A stretch of 64,000 nt of DNA from Pseudomonas lurida. GTDB lineage: Bacteria; Pseudomonadota; Gammaproteobacteria; Pseudomonadales; Pseudomonadaceae. The position numbers and the translations under genes are program-made. The notes under the pieces were generated by a model, which saw nothing but the letters and a program-made list of their open reading frames with translations, ran no database searches and was not told the DNA's origin. The DNA lies in NCBI RefSeq assembly GCF_002563895.1, contig NZ_PDJB01000001.1, positions 5,563,501-5,627,500 of the forward strand, in the 5' to 3' direction. The first letter of the stretch is position 1, and each line of letters opens with the position of its first letter. Positions 1 through 8,021 of the stretch are shown piece after piece.

Positions 1-252
1 CATGACCCACGTGGCCACGAACACTCTGCCTGCCGAGGTCTGCGGCGCAAGATCGCCATAGCCGACAGTCAGCGTGGTGGTGAGATAGAAGTAAACAAAC
101 GTGGCGGGAGCGGTGAGGTGCTGCTCGCCCAGGTACACCAGGCCCAGGTAAGCCGTGCTCAGGTGTACACCCAAGGCGATGACCAGGCCTGCCCAACCGA
201 AGCGGTGAAACAGGGAGGACGCGTACATGCGCAACAGAAGAAAAATCGACAT
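1..252 (-). CDS. K+ channel-like membrane protein (partial, 5' end only)
   Basis: Read on the minus strand from an ATG at 252, the frame stays open to the window edge (84 codons), so only the N-terminal part is present. A hydrophobic helix spans about residues 20-42. It is followed by a pore-loop region with the potassium selectivity filter TVGYGD at residues 62-67, the hallmark of two-TM or six-TM K+ channel pores. It lies about 70 bp downstream of the rhomboid-like gene in the same direction, so it is probably the fourth gene of the yjfI-pspA operon. The product would be an inner-membrane ion channel. The missing C-terminus prevents saying whether it carries a regulatory RCK domain. It is too short to be in an ORF list that needs a stop codon. 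Confidence 0.85.
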   Translation of the reverse strand, partial: MSIFLLLRMYASSLFHRFGWAGLVIALGVHLSTAYLGLVYLGEQHLTAPATFVYFYLTTTLTVGYGDLAPQTSAGRVFVATWVM

Positions 253-324
253 TTCGTCCCTGGCTCCCTGGGTACTTGATTCCTGATGACGTCTTGGCCT
301 CGACATCTGGATGCTCAAGTGCGC

Positions 325-885
325 TCAGCCGGCATTAAACCCGTTGCGTGGTGTGGAGAGAAGTACCTTGGCTGCAATAAATCCGGCGAACGCACCAAAC
401 AGATGCCCTTCGAAGGAAACGCCTTGGCGAGGCAGGAAGCCAAGGACCAGTCCGCCATACAGTACCGCCACGACACCGGCCGTTATCAGGTTGCTCCAGC
501 TCCTGTGGAACCAGGCGCGGGACAACAGGTACGCCCATAACCCAAAGACCCAACCGCTGGCACCCACGTGCACGCCCGAAAAACCGAACAGCCAGACCAA
601 CGAGCCGCCCAGCAGGATGATGATCGAGCTGACGGTCACGAACCGATTGAGCCCTTCGATCATGACCAGGGTGCCCAGTATCAGGAAGGCAACCAGGTTC
701 GCGCTGAGATGGGCAAACGACGTATGTAAAAACGGTGAGGTGAGGATGCCGAACAGCCCCTGCAGCGTTCTCGGAACCAGGCCGAACGCCACGAGGCTGT
801 AACCGGTCGCTACGTTGAGCACGTGCAGCGCGACCATGAACAGCGCCAGGCCTGCGATTGTCTTGAAACCCTTCAGGGCGTCCAT
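325..885 (-). CDS. Rhomboid-family intramembrane serine protease-like protein
   Basis: A 186-residue polytopic membrane protein with about six hydrophobic segments. Rhomboid hallmarks are visible: the HxxxN oxyanion motif (His59, Asn63), the GxSG motif with Ser110 (GASG), and His161 in the last helix (EGHLFGAFAG). The serine-histidine dyad therefore looks intact and the protein could be an active intramembrane protease; its substrate is unknown. It is encoded 56 bp downstream of the PspA-like gene in the same direction and before the K+ channel-like gene. That context suggests a role in membrane quality control together with PspA, which is inference. Family membership is well supported by the motifs. 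Confidence 0.88.
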   Translation of the reverse strand: MDALKGFKTIAGLALFMVALHVLNVATGYSLVAFGLVPRTLQGLFGILTSPFLHTSFAHLSANLVAFLILGTLVMIEGLNRFVTVSSIIILLGGSLVWLFGFSGVHVGASGWVFGLWAYLLSRAWFHRSWSNLITAGVVAVLYGGLVLGFLPRQGVSFEGHLFGAFAGFIAAKVLLSTPRNGFNAG

Positions 886-941
886 CCTGACCTCGAGGTA
901 AAAAAGAAGGGCAGGTACTGCCCTTCCTGCGCCGCCGATGC

Positions 942-1640
942 TTACTCGGCCGACTTTTGCTTCAAGCGTTCCAGAATCGCATTGGCGCTGCCTTCGTTCG
1001 GCGTGATGCCGGCTTCGCGCAGCTTGCGTTCCAGGTCAGTTCCCGTCGACGCCTCGACCAGTTCATCCTGGGCTTGCAGTTCAGCGGCGCGTTGCTGCTG
1101 CTTGGCCTGCAGGCGGTTCAGCGTACCGACGGCGGTTTCCAGCTTGCCGTTGGCACCACCGCTGGCGATAGAGGCGCTGACCTGGGCCTTCTGTACGCTT
1201 TCGCGCGCCTTGGCCATGTCCACTTGCTGGCGCAGGCTCTTGATCCGGCTTTCGGCCTTGGTGATGTCCTTGCGCATGCTGTCCGCGTAGCCGCCGAACT
1301 CGGTGGCCTGCTTGTGCTCGGTGTCCCGCTCGCTGGTCAGGGTCGAAATCGCTTCGGCGACTTCCAGGGCGAGGTCTTCACGATTGGCCTGCAGGGCAGC
1401 CATCGCCTTGGACTCCAGGTCCTTGATCTTGGCGTCGTACTCGCTGACGCGATCAGTAGCCAGTTTGTGCTTGGCCATGATGCTGACCAGCTCACGCTTG
1501 GCGTTGGCCAGCGCGGTGTCCGCATCACGAATTTCCTGGTCGAGGATGCGCAGGGCTTGTTGGTCGACGATCGATTCGCCGACTTCGCTGGCACCGCCAC
1601 GTAGCGCGGTGAACAGTTTGCTCCAGATGGATTGAGTCAT
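942..1640 (-). CDS. PspA/IM30 family membrane-remodelling protein
   Basis: A 232-residue protein that is almost wholly charged alpha-helix with long heptad-like stretches, typical of the PspA/Vipp1/IM30 (ESCRT-III-like) superfamily. The N-terminal segment begins MTQSIWSKLFTALRGG, an amphipathic helix expected to bind stressed membranes, and is followed by the coiled-coil hairpin. Length matches PspA (about 222-230). It lies 17 bp downstream of the yjfI-like gene, the same pairing as E. coli yjfI-yjfJ, so it is probably the YjfJ-type paralogue rather than the sigma-54-controlled PspA of the phage-shock operon. No pspF, pspB or pspC is present nearby. Confidence 0.9.
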   Translation of the reverse strand: MTQSIWSKLFTALRGGASEVGESIVDQQALRILDQEIRDADTALANAKRELVSIMAKHKLATDRVSEYDAKIKDLESKAMAALQANREDLALEVAEAISTLTSERDTEHKQATEFGGYADSMRKDITKAESRIKSLRQQVDMAKARESVQKAQVSASIASGGANGKLETAVGTLNRLQAKQQQRAAELQAQDELVEASTGTDLERKLREAGITPNEGSANAILERLKQKSAE

Positions 1641-1657
1641 TGGATACTCCCGAATGC

Positions 1658-2347
1658 TTAATTGAAGAAACGTTCAAAGGCTTCGCTGGCGCGTTGCACG
1701 TTGTCGACGAGGGTTTTCACCTCGGTCACGATGTTGGTCAGGCTGGAGTCGGAGCTCAACGCGCCGAACATGTTGTAGACAACCTGCCCGTTAGGCATGG
1801 ACTCGATGCCGATGGAGGACAGCGGGAACATCTCCCGGCTGCGCAGTACCGCGTCATTGAATTTTTCGACATCGTTGATGGACTCGACGTCGACCAGCAC
1901 GGTGTCGACGATGATCTGCTCGCCCACCACCGCGATGTAAATCGGCAAGCCACCGAAGTCGTTCATTTCCAGCTTGATGCTGGACTCGGAGCCTTGAACC
2001 AGGGAAAGCGTAATGTCGTTGGAGACCACTTCGTCCAGGGCCTGAAGCGCCGTGAAGAGGCGATCGATATTCCAGTTGGTACCTGCGCTCATGAAATTCT
2101 CCGACATGAATGAACCAGCCAGAATCGGCTGGCGAAGCTGTTTCTCCATCTGCTTGAGCAGGCTTCGGTTTTCGGGAAGCACCCAAGTCTCGTGTTTCAC
2201 ATAACCGGCGGCAGCCAGGCCCGCGCGCATCTGCTTCATGTAAAAGCTCGATGGCTTTTTCGCGGACGGCTTCAAGCGCTCTCCCTGAAGGCTTGCGGAA
2301 TCGGTACCGGGCCCTGCGGACGGGCTCGATGGAGAGCTGCTGTTCAT
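1658..2347 (-). CDS. yjfI: YjfI family protein (DUF2170)
   Basis: A 229-residue cytoplasmic protein. The first ~35 residues are Ser/Pro-rich and look like a flexible tail. The rest resembles the DUF2170/YjfI family: a mixed alpha/beta domain with the segment TLVDNVQRASEAFERFFN at the end. It is the first gene of the leftward operon yjfI - pspA-like - rhomboid - channel. Homologues are routinely linked to a PspA-like gene; the molecular function is unknown, with a partner or regulator of PspA as the usual guess. The start is the ATG at 2347, preceded by GCGAGGTC as a ribosome-binding site. The promoter and twin palindromes immediately upstream are described separately. Confidence 0.82.
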   Translation of the reverse strand: MNSSSPSSPSAGPGTDSASLQGERLKPSAKKPSSFYMKQMRAGLAAAGYVKHETWVLPENRSLLKQMEKQLRQPILAGSFMSENFMSAGTNWNIDRLFTALQALDEVVSNDITLSLVQGSESSIKLEMNDFGGLPIYIAVVGEQIIVDTVLVDVESINDVEKFNDAVLRSREMFPLSSIGIESMPNGQVVYNMFGALSSDSSLTNIVTEVKTLVDNVQRASEAFERFFN

Positions 2348-2370
2348 GGTACTGACCTCGCTGTGAAAAA

Positions 2371-2382
2371 CTCACGCGTGAG
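2371..2382. promoter_or_regulatory. Operator-like palindrome, proximal copy
   Basis: A perfect 12-bp palindrome, CTCACGCGTGAG, covering the predicted transcription start of yjfI. An identical copy lies 46 bp away on the other side of the promoter. Position over the start site suggests a repressor operator. I cannot name the cognate regulator. Confidence 0.65.
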
Positions 2383-2384
2383 AA

Positions 2385-2413
2385 AATCTACAGGCTATTT
2401 TCGCCAGGCTCAA
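2385..2413 (-). promoter_or_regulatory. Predicted sigma-70 promoter of the yjfI-pspA operon
   Basis: On the minus strand the -35 hexamer TTGAGC (2408-2413) and the -10 hexamer TAGATT (2385-2390) are separated by exactly 17 bp. Each matches four of six consensus positions. Transcription would start near 2378, inside the downstream palindrome. The hexamers lie wholly between the two copies of CTCACGCGTGAG. Confidence 0.6.
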
Positions 2414-2416
2414 TAG

Positions 2417-2428
2417 CTCACGCGTGAG
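2417..2428. promoter_or_regulatory. Operator-like palindrome, distal copy
   Basis: Second perfect copy of CTCACGCGTGAG, lying 3 bp upstream of the predicted -35 box of the yjfI operon. The exact identity of two 12-bp palindromes flanking one promoter is hard to explain by chance and fits cooperative binding of one dimeric regulator. Confidence 0.65.
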
Positions 2429-2609
2429 ATTTTTTTCCTTACATTTTCCTGCCACGAAAAAGACCGGTCCGCTTGCCTAACCAGGAATTGTCTCTTCTGA
2501 GTTGACGGTATTACCTATCCCAGCCGATTTATCCCCCGCAGCCCACCCATTAATCTGTGCCCATGTTGAACGCAACGCCCAACCAACCTAAACAAAAAAG
2601 GATTCAACC

Positions 2610-3242
2610 ATGAGCACTCCAACCTACAACCGCTTGAACAAAGACGACGCCGTAGTCCTGCTGGTCGACCACCAGACCGGCCTTATCTCCCTGGTGCAGG
2701 ACTTCTCGCCCAACGAGTTCAAGAACAACGTGCTGGCCCTCGCCGACCTGGCCAAGTTCTTCAACCTGCCGACCATCCTCACCACCAGCTTCGAGCAAGG
2801 CCCCAACGGCCCACTGGTACCGGAGTTGAAGGAGATGTTCCCGGACGCGCCGTACATCGCTCGCCCTGGCCAGATCAATGCCTGGGACAACGAAGACTTC
2901 GTCAAGGCGATCAAGGCCACCGGTCGTAAGCAGATCATCATTGCCGGTGTGGTCACGGATGTGTGCGTAGCGTTCCCGACCTTGTCGGCGCTGGCGGAAG
3001 GGTTTGATGTGTTTGTGGTGACCGATGCATCGGGCACCTTCAACACCACGGTGCAGCAGGCAGCGTGGAGCCGGATGACGCAGGCCGGGGCGCAGATGAT
3101 GAATTGGTTCTCGGTGGCCTGTGAGCTGCATCGCGACTGGCGCAACGATATCGAAGGCTTGGGAAACCTGTTGTCCCAGCGCATTCCCAACTATCGCAAC
3201 TTGATGAACGGCTACTCGGCGCTGACGGCGCGCAAGGACTGA
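2610..3242 (+). CDS. ycaC: YcaC-like isochorismatase-fold hydrolase
   Basis: A 210-residue cysteine hydrolase of the isochorismatase superfamily. It closely resembles E. coli YcaC along its whole length, for example the segments ILTTSFEQGPNGPLVPEL and VACELHRDWRNDIEGL. Catalytic candidates are Asp20 (LLVDHQ), Arg85 at the usual basic position, and nucleophile Cys119 (TDVCVAF). The physiological substrate of YcaC proteins is unknown; amide or isonitrile-type substrates are proposed for the wider family. It is preceded by a good ribosome-binding site, AAAAGGAT, 8 bp before the ATG. It is monocistronic and ended by a strong hairpin terminator just downstream. Confidence 0.9.
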   Translation: MSTPTYNRLNKDDAVVLLVDHQTGLISLVQDFSPNEFKNNVLALADLAKFFNLPTILTTSFEQGPNGPLVPELKEMFPDAPYIARPGQINAWDNEDFVKAIKATGRKQIIIAGVVTDVCVAFPTLSALAEGFDVFVVTDASGTFNTTVQQAAWSRMTQAGAQMMNWFSVACELHRDWRNDIEGLGNLLSQRIPNYRNLMNGYSALTARKD

Positions 3243-3261
3243 CTCCACCGCTGCACCCACT

Positions 3262-3289
3262 AAGCCTGCCTTAAACAGCAGGCTTTTTT
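3262..3289 (+). terminator. Rho-independent terminator after ycaC
   Basis: An 8-bp perfect stem, AAGCCTGC / GCAGGCTT, with an 8-nt loop, running straight into a T tract. It lies 20 bp after the ycaC stop. Confidence 0.85.
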
Positions 3290-3318
3290 GGTTAGCAGAG
3301 TTGCGTGACTCTCCAGAC

Positions 3319-3655
3319 TTAGTCTGCCCGTTCACGTTCAATCTGCTCGATGCCTGGCAAGTGGGTTTGCCGTTCTGTGGGCAACGACTCGACTCACTGA
3401 TAGTCCGCCACGCCAATCGATCGGTTGTAGTCAAGCAGCGCATATTCGGCGACGACTTCGTTCTTGCTCTTGGGCTTTTAGCGTTTCGGGGCTGGGGCGT
3501 TTGTCCAGCGGCGCCAGTTGGTGACACCCAGGCAACTGTGCAAGCACCTCTTGCACACATTCCGAGCCTGGCCACGCCTCGGCAAAAGCACGCATGTACT
3601 TGAGATTGCACGGTGAGAACCCCTTCATGAAAAGCGCCTCAGAAGAGCCTTCCAC
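3319..3655 (-). pseudogene. yhcG: Decayed YhcG/DUF1016 (PDDEXK-type nuclease) remnant
   Basis: On the minus strand, the open part from 3655 encodes GFSPCNLKYMRAFAEAWPG then VLAQLPGCHQLAPLDK, the conserved N-terminal DUF1016 stretch of YhcG-type proteins. Shortly after this, in a different frame, the sequence reads KNEVVAEYALLDYNRSIGVA, then DYQ, an in-frame TGA at about 3400, and ESLPTERQTHLPGIEQIERE to a stop at 3319. These pieces match the C-terminal PDDEXK_3 domain. About 200 central residues, including most of the nuclease core, are missing. Thus one internal deletion, a frameshift and a nonsense codon are visible. Neither the full domain nor a partner gene survives here. It fills the otherwise gene-free 3290-3700 region. 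Recognition is from family motifs seen by eye. Confidence 0.8.
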
Positions 3656-3711
3656 GGGTTAACGAAATGTCCTGCTGGCAATGACAAATCGGCGCATTGC
3701 GAACCACGCGC

Positions 3712-3742
3712 TTGACTCTCCCCTATACGGTAACCCTTACCC
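3712..3742 (+). promoter_or_regulatory. MerR-type promoter candidate for the oxidoreductase-merR operon
   Basis: A -35 box TTGACT (3712-3717) begins the sequence TTGACTCTCCCC, typical of MerR-regulated promoters. A weak -10 (TTACCC, 3737-3742) follows after an over-long 19-bp spacer. A dyad GGTAA-CCC-TTACC (3729-3741) lies at the end of this spacer. A MerR family gene is the second gene of the operon, so autoregulation through spacer distortion is likely. The exact operator limits are uncertain. Confidence 0.5.
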
Positions 3743-3769
3743 TGGAACGCCCTGTTCAGGACCACACTC

Positions 3770-4414
3770 ATGCCGCCGCGCACCCTGGTTATCCTCGGTC
3801 ATCCCTCTACCTCCAGCTTCTGTTCAGCCCTGGCCGACACCTACACCCACGCCGCCAAAAACGCCGGCCATGAAGTGCGCGTGCTGCGCTTGGGCGACCT
3901 GGCTTTCGACCCCGTCCTGCACCACGGCTACAGCCAGATCCAACCGCTGGAACCCGACTTGCTCAGCGCGCAATCCGACATTCTTTGGGCCACCCATCTG
4001 ACGTTTGTGTTCCCAATCTGGTGGGGCGGCATTCCCGCGGTGATGAAAGGGTTTATCGACCGCGTTTTCCTGCCCGGCTTTGCCTTCAAATACCGGGACG
4101 GCAAGGCTTTCCCTGACAAACTGCTCTCAGGCCGCACCGCGCACCTGTTAGTGACCCTGGACACGCCGCCATGGTATTACCGCTGGTTCTACCGCATGCC
4201 GGGCCTCCATCAGATGCGCAAGACCACGCTGGAGTTGTGTGGGGTAAAAACGCTCAAGACGTTGCTGTTCGGGCCGGTGCTGGGCTCTACTGCGACACAG
4301 CGGGACAAGTGGCTGAAACAAGCCGGCGCGTTAATAGAGAAAGGGAGTTTTCATGTACATCGGCAAAGCCGCGCAATTGTCAGGCACAACCATCAAGGCG
4401 ATTCGTCACTATGA
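3770..4414 (+). CDS. NAD(P)H-dependent oxidoreductase, flavodoxin-like fold
   Basis: A 214-residue protein of the KefF/MdaB/NQO family. It has the N-terminal nucleotide-binding strand LVILGHPSTSSFC, the conserved FPIWWGGIPAVMKGFIDRVF segment near residues 80-100, and the TLDTPPWYYRW loop. Such enzymes bind FMN or FAD and reduce quinones or other electrophiles in the cytoplasm. Its last 62 nucleotides overlap the start of the downstream merR gene in another frame, so the final ~20 residues (after GALIEKGSF) are probably a non-conserved tail. The pair probably answers an electrophile or redox signal; the inducer is not evident. Confidence 0.85.
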   Translation: MPPRTLVILGHPSTSSFCSALADTYTHAAKNAGHEVRVLRLGDLAFDPVLHHGYSQIQPLEPDLLSAQSDILWATHLTFVFPIWWGGIPAVMKGFIDRVFLPGFAFKYRDGKAFPDKLLSGRTAHLLVTLDTPPWYYRWFYRMPGLHQMRKTTLELCGVKTLKTLLFGPVLGSTATQRDKWLKQAGALIEKGSFHVHRQSRAIVRHNHQGDSSL

Positions 4415-4730
4415 GGCGATCGGGCTGCTGCCAGAACCGCAGCGCCGAGGCCAGTATCGGGTCTATTCGGAGCAAAGCGTTGAGTGGCTGATGTTTATCA
4501 AGTGCGCTCAGCAGTTGGGGTTCAAGCTCAAGGAATTGCAGGAAATCCTTCGAGGCCATCACGGCGGTGCATTACCTTGGGACCGAGCAGATCAGGCCAT
4601 CGCTGAAAAAAAACAGGAGCTGGCGCTGAAAATTGCCGTGTTGCAGGAAATGCACGTGGGGTTGCAGGCCTTTGAAGAACAGTTGAAAGCAGCGCAGGGG
4701 CAGTGCTCGTCAATGGCGCAAAGATCCTGA
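4353..4730 (+). CDS. MerR family transcriptional regulator
   Basis: A 125-residue regulator. An N-terminal winged helix-turn-helix begins MYIGKAAQLSGTTIKAIRHY and has the usual YEAIGLLPEPQR turn, followed by a long dimerisation helix (about residues 75-115). One cysteine near the C-terminus (Cys117, QGQCSS) is the only obvious thiol, so a CueR-like metal loop with CxxC is absent. The start is supported by AAAGGGAG upstream of the ATG at 4353. It overlaps the oxidoreductase gene by 62 bp, so translation of the two is probably coupled. It probably controls the MerR-type promoter at 3712-3742. Confidence 0.87.
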   Translation: MYIGKAAQLSGTTIKAIRHYEAIGLLPEPQRRGQYRVYSEQSVEWLMFIKCAQQLGFKLKELQEILRGHHGGALPWDRADQAIAEKKQELALKIAVLQEMHVGLQAFEEQLKAAQGQCSSMAQRS

Positions 4731-4736
4731 CCGGCG

Positions 4737-4767
4737 GTGAGCCGAATAAAATGGCTTTTCGGCTCAC
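4737..4767 (+). terminator. Hairpin downstream of merR
   Basis: A perfect 10-bp inverted repeat, GTGAGCCGAA / TTCGGCTCAC, with an 11-nt loop, lies just after the merR stop and before xseB. It lacks a T tract, so it may only stabilise a transcript end rather than terminate. Confidence 0.4.
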
Positions 4768-4855
4768 AAGCCTGAACACCCTCCCCCACTCATTTGCCCA
4801 GAATCCCCATGTCTGCTAGTGTCGCGCCGGTTTACCGTCTACCGGAATAGCCGCC

Positions 4856-5098
4856 ATGGCCCGCAAAAAAGTTGCACTCGATTTCGAACAATCCCTCGCC
4901 GACCTGCAAACCTTGGTCGAGCGTCTGGAGAACGGCGAGTTGTCGCTGGAAGACTCGTTGACAGCGTTTGAGCAAGGCATCGGCCTGACCCGTGACTGCC
5001 AGAGCGCGCTCGCGCAGGCGGAGCAGAAGGTGCAGGTGCTGCTGGAACGTGACGGGGAGTTGGCCGAAGAGCCTTTCGATGCGGAACAGCCCGAATGA
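4856..5098 (+). CDS. xseB: Exodeoxyribonuclease VII small subunit
   Basis: An 80-residue protein, the usual size for XseB. It has the family core [20 protein letters not shown] followed by [20 protein letters not shown]. It pairs with XseA (not in this window) in exonuclease VII, which degrades single-stranded DNA from both ends in mismatch and repair pathways. Its TGA overlaps the ispA ATG (ATGA), so the two are translationally coupled. The order xseB-ispA-dxs is the common gamma-proteobacterial arrangement. Confidence 0.96.
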   Translation: MARKKVALDFEQSLADLQTLVERLENGELSLEDSLTAFEQGIGLTRDCQSALAQAEQKVQVLLERDGELAEEPFDAEQPE

Positions 5099-5982
5099 TC
5101 GACGCGTATCAGGCCAGTAGCCAAGCCCGGGTCAATGCGGCGTTGGAACCCTTGTTTGTTGCGCCAAGCCCGGAAATGAAGCGCCTTTATGAGGCCATGC
5201 GCTATAGCGTGATGAATGGCGGCAAGCGTGTGCGCCCGTTGCTGGCCTACGCCGCCTGCGAGGCCTTGGGCGCGCCGGCCGAGCAGGCCAATGGCGCGGC
5301 CTGCGCGGTCGAGTTGATTCACGCCTACTCCCTGGTGCACGACGACTTGCCGGCGATGGACGACGACGATCTGCGTCGTGGCCAACCGACCACCCACAAA
5401 GCCTTCGATGAAGCCTATGCGATCCTGGCCGGCGACGGCCTGCAGAGCCTGGCGTTCAGCGCGCTGCTGGACCCGGCACTCAGCAGCGTGAATGCCGAGG
5501 TTCGCCTGCGCATGGTCACCGCATTGGCCCACGCCGCTGGCCCGGCCGGCATGGTCGGCGGGCAGGCAATCGACATGGGCTCGGTCAGCCTCAAGCTGGA
5601 CCAGCAGGCCCTCGAACACATGCACCGCCACAAGACCGGCGCGCTGATCGAAGCCGCCGTGCACTTGGGCGCGCTGGCGAGCGGGCGCGCCGAAGCCGCG
5701 CATTTGGCCGCCTTGCAGACCTATTCCCGGGCCATCGGCCTGGCGTTCCAGGTGCAGGACGACATTCTCGACGTCGAGAGTGACACCGCGACCCTGGGCA
5801 AACGCCAAGGCGCTGATATCGCACGGGACAAGCCGACTTATCCGGCGCTGCTCGGTCTTGCAGCGGCCAAGGCCTATGCCCTGGAGCTGCGTGACCAGGC
5901 CCTGGACGCCCTGCGACCTTTCGACGCGGCGGCCGAGCCACTGCGTGACCTGGCGCGCTATATCGTCGAACGCCGGCACTGA
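5095..5982 (+). CDS. ispA: Farnesyl diphosphate synthase (geranyltranstransferase)
   Basis: A 295-residue all-helical prenyl transferase that condenses DMAPP/GPP with IPP to give farnesyl diphosphate for quinone and undecaprenyl synthesis. The first Asp-rich motif DDLPAMDD is at residues 83-90 and the second, DDILD, at 222-226. GGKRVRP (42-48) is the substrate-binding Lys/Arg region. Length matches the family. It lies between xseB (4-bp overlap) and dxs (110-bp gap), putting the first enzyme of the MEP pathway and its main short-chain product enzyme in one cluster. Confidence 0.97.
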   Translation: MIDAYQASSQARVNAALEPLFVAPSPEMKRLYEAMRYSVMNGGKRVRPLLAYAACEALGAPAEQANGAACAVELIHAYSLVHDDLPAMDDDDLRRGQPTTHKAFDEAYAILAGDGLQSLAFSALLDPALSSVNAEVRLRMVTALAHAAGPAGMVGGQAIDMGSVSLKLDQQALEHMHRHKTGALIEAAVHLGALASGRAEAAHLAALQTYSRAIGLAFQVQDDILDVESDTATLGKRQGADIARDKPTYPALLGLAAAKAYALELRDQALDALRPFDAAAEPLRDLARYIVERRH

Positions 5983-6092
5983 TAACCGCGGCCTTTGCAG
6001 CCGCATATCGGCCAACTTCGGCGCTCTGCGTGGGCAGTTTGCGATGCTTGAGGTAAACTGCCGCCTCTTCTATACCTATAACGATTCGCCTG

Positions 6093-7991
6093 ATGCCCAC
6101 GACGTTCCAAGAGATTCCCCGCAAGCGCCCGTCCACGCCCCTGCTTGACCGTGCCGTCACGCCGGCCGGCCTGCGTCGACTGGGTGAAGCCGAGCTGGAA
6201 ACCCTGGCCGATGAGTTGCGCCTGGAATTGCTCTACACGGTCGGCCAGACCGGTGGGCATTTTGGTGCCGGCTTGGGTGTCATCGAGCTGACCATCGCCC
6301 TGCACTACGTGTTCGACACCCCGGACGACCGGTTGGTGTGGGACGTAGGCCATCAGGCGTACCCGCACAAGATCCTCACGGGCCGCCGCGAGCGCATGGG
6401 CACCCTGCGCCAGAAGGACGGCGTTGCCGCCTTCCCACGGCGCTCCGAGAGCGAATACGACACCTTTGGCGTCGGCCACTCCAGCACCTCCATCAGTGCA
6501 GCGCTGGGCATGGCAATTGCCGCCCGCCTGCAAAACAGCGATCGCAAGGCGATTGCAGTGATTGGTGATGGCGCGCTGACCGCGGGCATGGCCTTCGAAG
6601 CACTCAACCATGCGCCGGAAGTGGACGCCAACATGTTGGTGATCCTCAACGACAACGACATGTCGATCTCGCGCAATGTCGGTGGCCTGTCCAATTACCT
6701 GGCCAAGATTCTCTCCAGTCGCACCTACGCCAGCATGCGCGAAGGCAGCAAGAAGGTGCTCTCGCGCCTGCCTGGCGCGTGGGAAATTGCCCGGCGTACC
6801 GAAGAGTACGCCAAGGGCATGCTGGTCCCTGGCACCCTGTTCGAAGAGTTGGGCTGGAACTACATCGGCCCGATCGACGGCCACGACCTGCCCACCCTGA
6901 TCGCCACGCTGCGCAACATGCGCGACCTCAAGGGCCCGCAGTTCCTGCATATCGTCACCAAGAAAGGCAAAGGCTTCGCCCCGGCGGAAGTCGACCCGAT
7001 CGGTTACCACGCGATCACCAAGCTCGAACCCCTGGATGCTCCCGCCGCCGCGCCGAAAAAGGCCAGCGGGCCGAAGTATTCCGGTGTGTTCGGTGAATGG
7101 CTGTGTGACATGGCCGCTGCCGACCCGCGCCTGGTGGGCATTACCCCGGCGATGAAGGAAGGCTCCGACCTGGTGGCGTTCAGCGAGCGTTTCCCGCTGC
7201 GCTACTTCGATGTGGCGATTGCCGAGCAGCACGCGGTGACCTTCGCGGCAGGTATGGCCTGTGAGGGCGCCAAGCCGGTGGTAGCGATCTACTCGACATT
7301 CCTGCAACGCGGTTATGACCAGTTGGTGCATGACGTGGCGGTGCAAAACCTCGACGTGCTGTTCGCCATCGACCGCGCGGGCCTGGTGGGCGAAGACGGC
7401 CCGACCCACGCCGGCAGCTTTGACCTGTCCTACCTGCGCTGCATCCCTGGCATGCTGGTCATGACACCGAGCGACGAAAACGAACTGCGCAAGATGCTCA
7501 GCACCGGCCACTTGTACAACGGCCCGGCTGCCGTGCGTTACCCGCGCGGCAATGGCCCGAATGCGGTGATCGAAAAGGACCTGGAGCCTATCGAGATCGG
7601 CAAGGGCATCGTGCGTCGCCAAGGCAGCAAGACGGCCTTCCTGGTGTTTGGCGTGCAGTTGGCCGAAGCGCTGAAGGTTGCCGAGAAGATCGACGCTACC
7701 GTGGTCGACATGCGCTTCGTCAAACCCCTGGATGAAGCGCTGGTGCGCGAGATCGCCGGCAGCCATGAGCTGCTGGTGACCGTCGAAGAAAACGCCATCA
7801 TGGGTGGCGCCGGTGCGGCGGTCAGCGAATTCCTCGCGCGGGAAAATATCCTCAAGTCAGTGCTGCACCTGGGCTTGCCAGATGTGTACGTCGAACACGC
7901 CAAGCCGGCGCAGATGCTGGCAGAGTGCGGGTTGGATGAGGCCGGCATCGAGGCGTCGGTGCGCGAGCGCATGGCACTCCTGAATCTGTAA
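6093..7991 (+). CDS. dxs: 1-deoxy-D-xylulose-5-phosphate synthase
   Basis: A 632-residue thiamine-diphosphate enzyme that condenses pyruvate and glyceraldehyde-3-phosphate, the entry step of the MEP isoprenoid pathway. Visible features are the [13 protein letters not shown] region, the ThDP/Mg motif GDGALTAG...NDN (about 155-190), the transketolase central domain with the catalytic Glu in [15 protein letters not shown], and the C-terminal transketolase domain. Full length and undamaged. It probably shares transcription with ispA. REP sequences directly follow the stop codon. Confidence 0.97.
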   Translation: MPTTFQEIPRKRPSTPLLDRAVTPAGLRRLGEAELETLADELRLELLYTVGQTGGHFGAGLGVIELTIALHYVFDTPDDRLVWDVGHQAYPHKILTGRRERMGTLRQKDGVAAFPRRSESEYDTFGVGHSSTSISAALGMAIAARLQNSDRKAIAVIGDGALTAGMAFEALNHAPEVDANMLVILNDNDMSISRNVGGLSNYLAKILSSRTYASMREGSKKVLSRLPGAWEIARRTEEYAKGMLVPGTLFEELGWNYIGPIDGHDLPTLIATLRNMRDLKGPQFLHIVTKKGKGFAPAEVDPIGYHAITKLEPLDAPAAAPKKASGPKYSGVFGEWLCDMAAADPRLVGITPAMKEGSDLVAFSERFPLRYFDVAIAEQHAVTFAAGMACEGAKPVVAIYSTFLQRGYDQLVHDVAVQNLDVLFAIDRAGLVGEDGPTHAGSFDLSYLRCIPGMLVMTPSDENELRKMLSTGHLYNGPAAVRYPRGNGPNAVIEKDLEPIEIGKGIVRRQGSKTAFLVFGVQLAEALKVAEKIDATVVDMRFVKPLDEALVREIAGSHELLVTVEENAIMGGAGAAVSEFLARENILKSVLHLGLPDVYVEHAKPAQMLAECGLDEAGIEASVRERMALLNL

Positions 7992-8021
7992 TCCAATGTC
8001 CCGGTAAAAACAGGGACTCAC

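Noticed and set aside
3301..3603. A 100-codon plus-strand frame in the ycaC-oxidoreductase gap
   Set aside because: It is antisense to the YhcG pseudogene remnant, which explains the sequence better.
5958..7766. A 602-codon open frame on the minus strand
   Set aside because: It lies entirely over dxs, which has full family motifs; the reverse frame is a by-product of GC-rich codon use.
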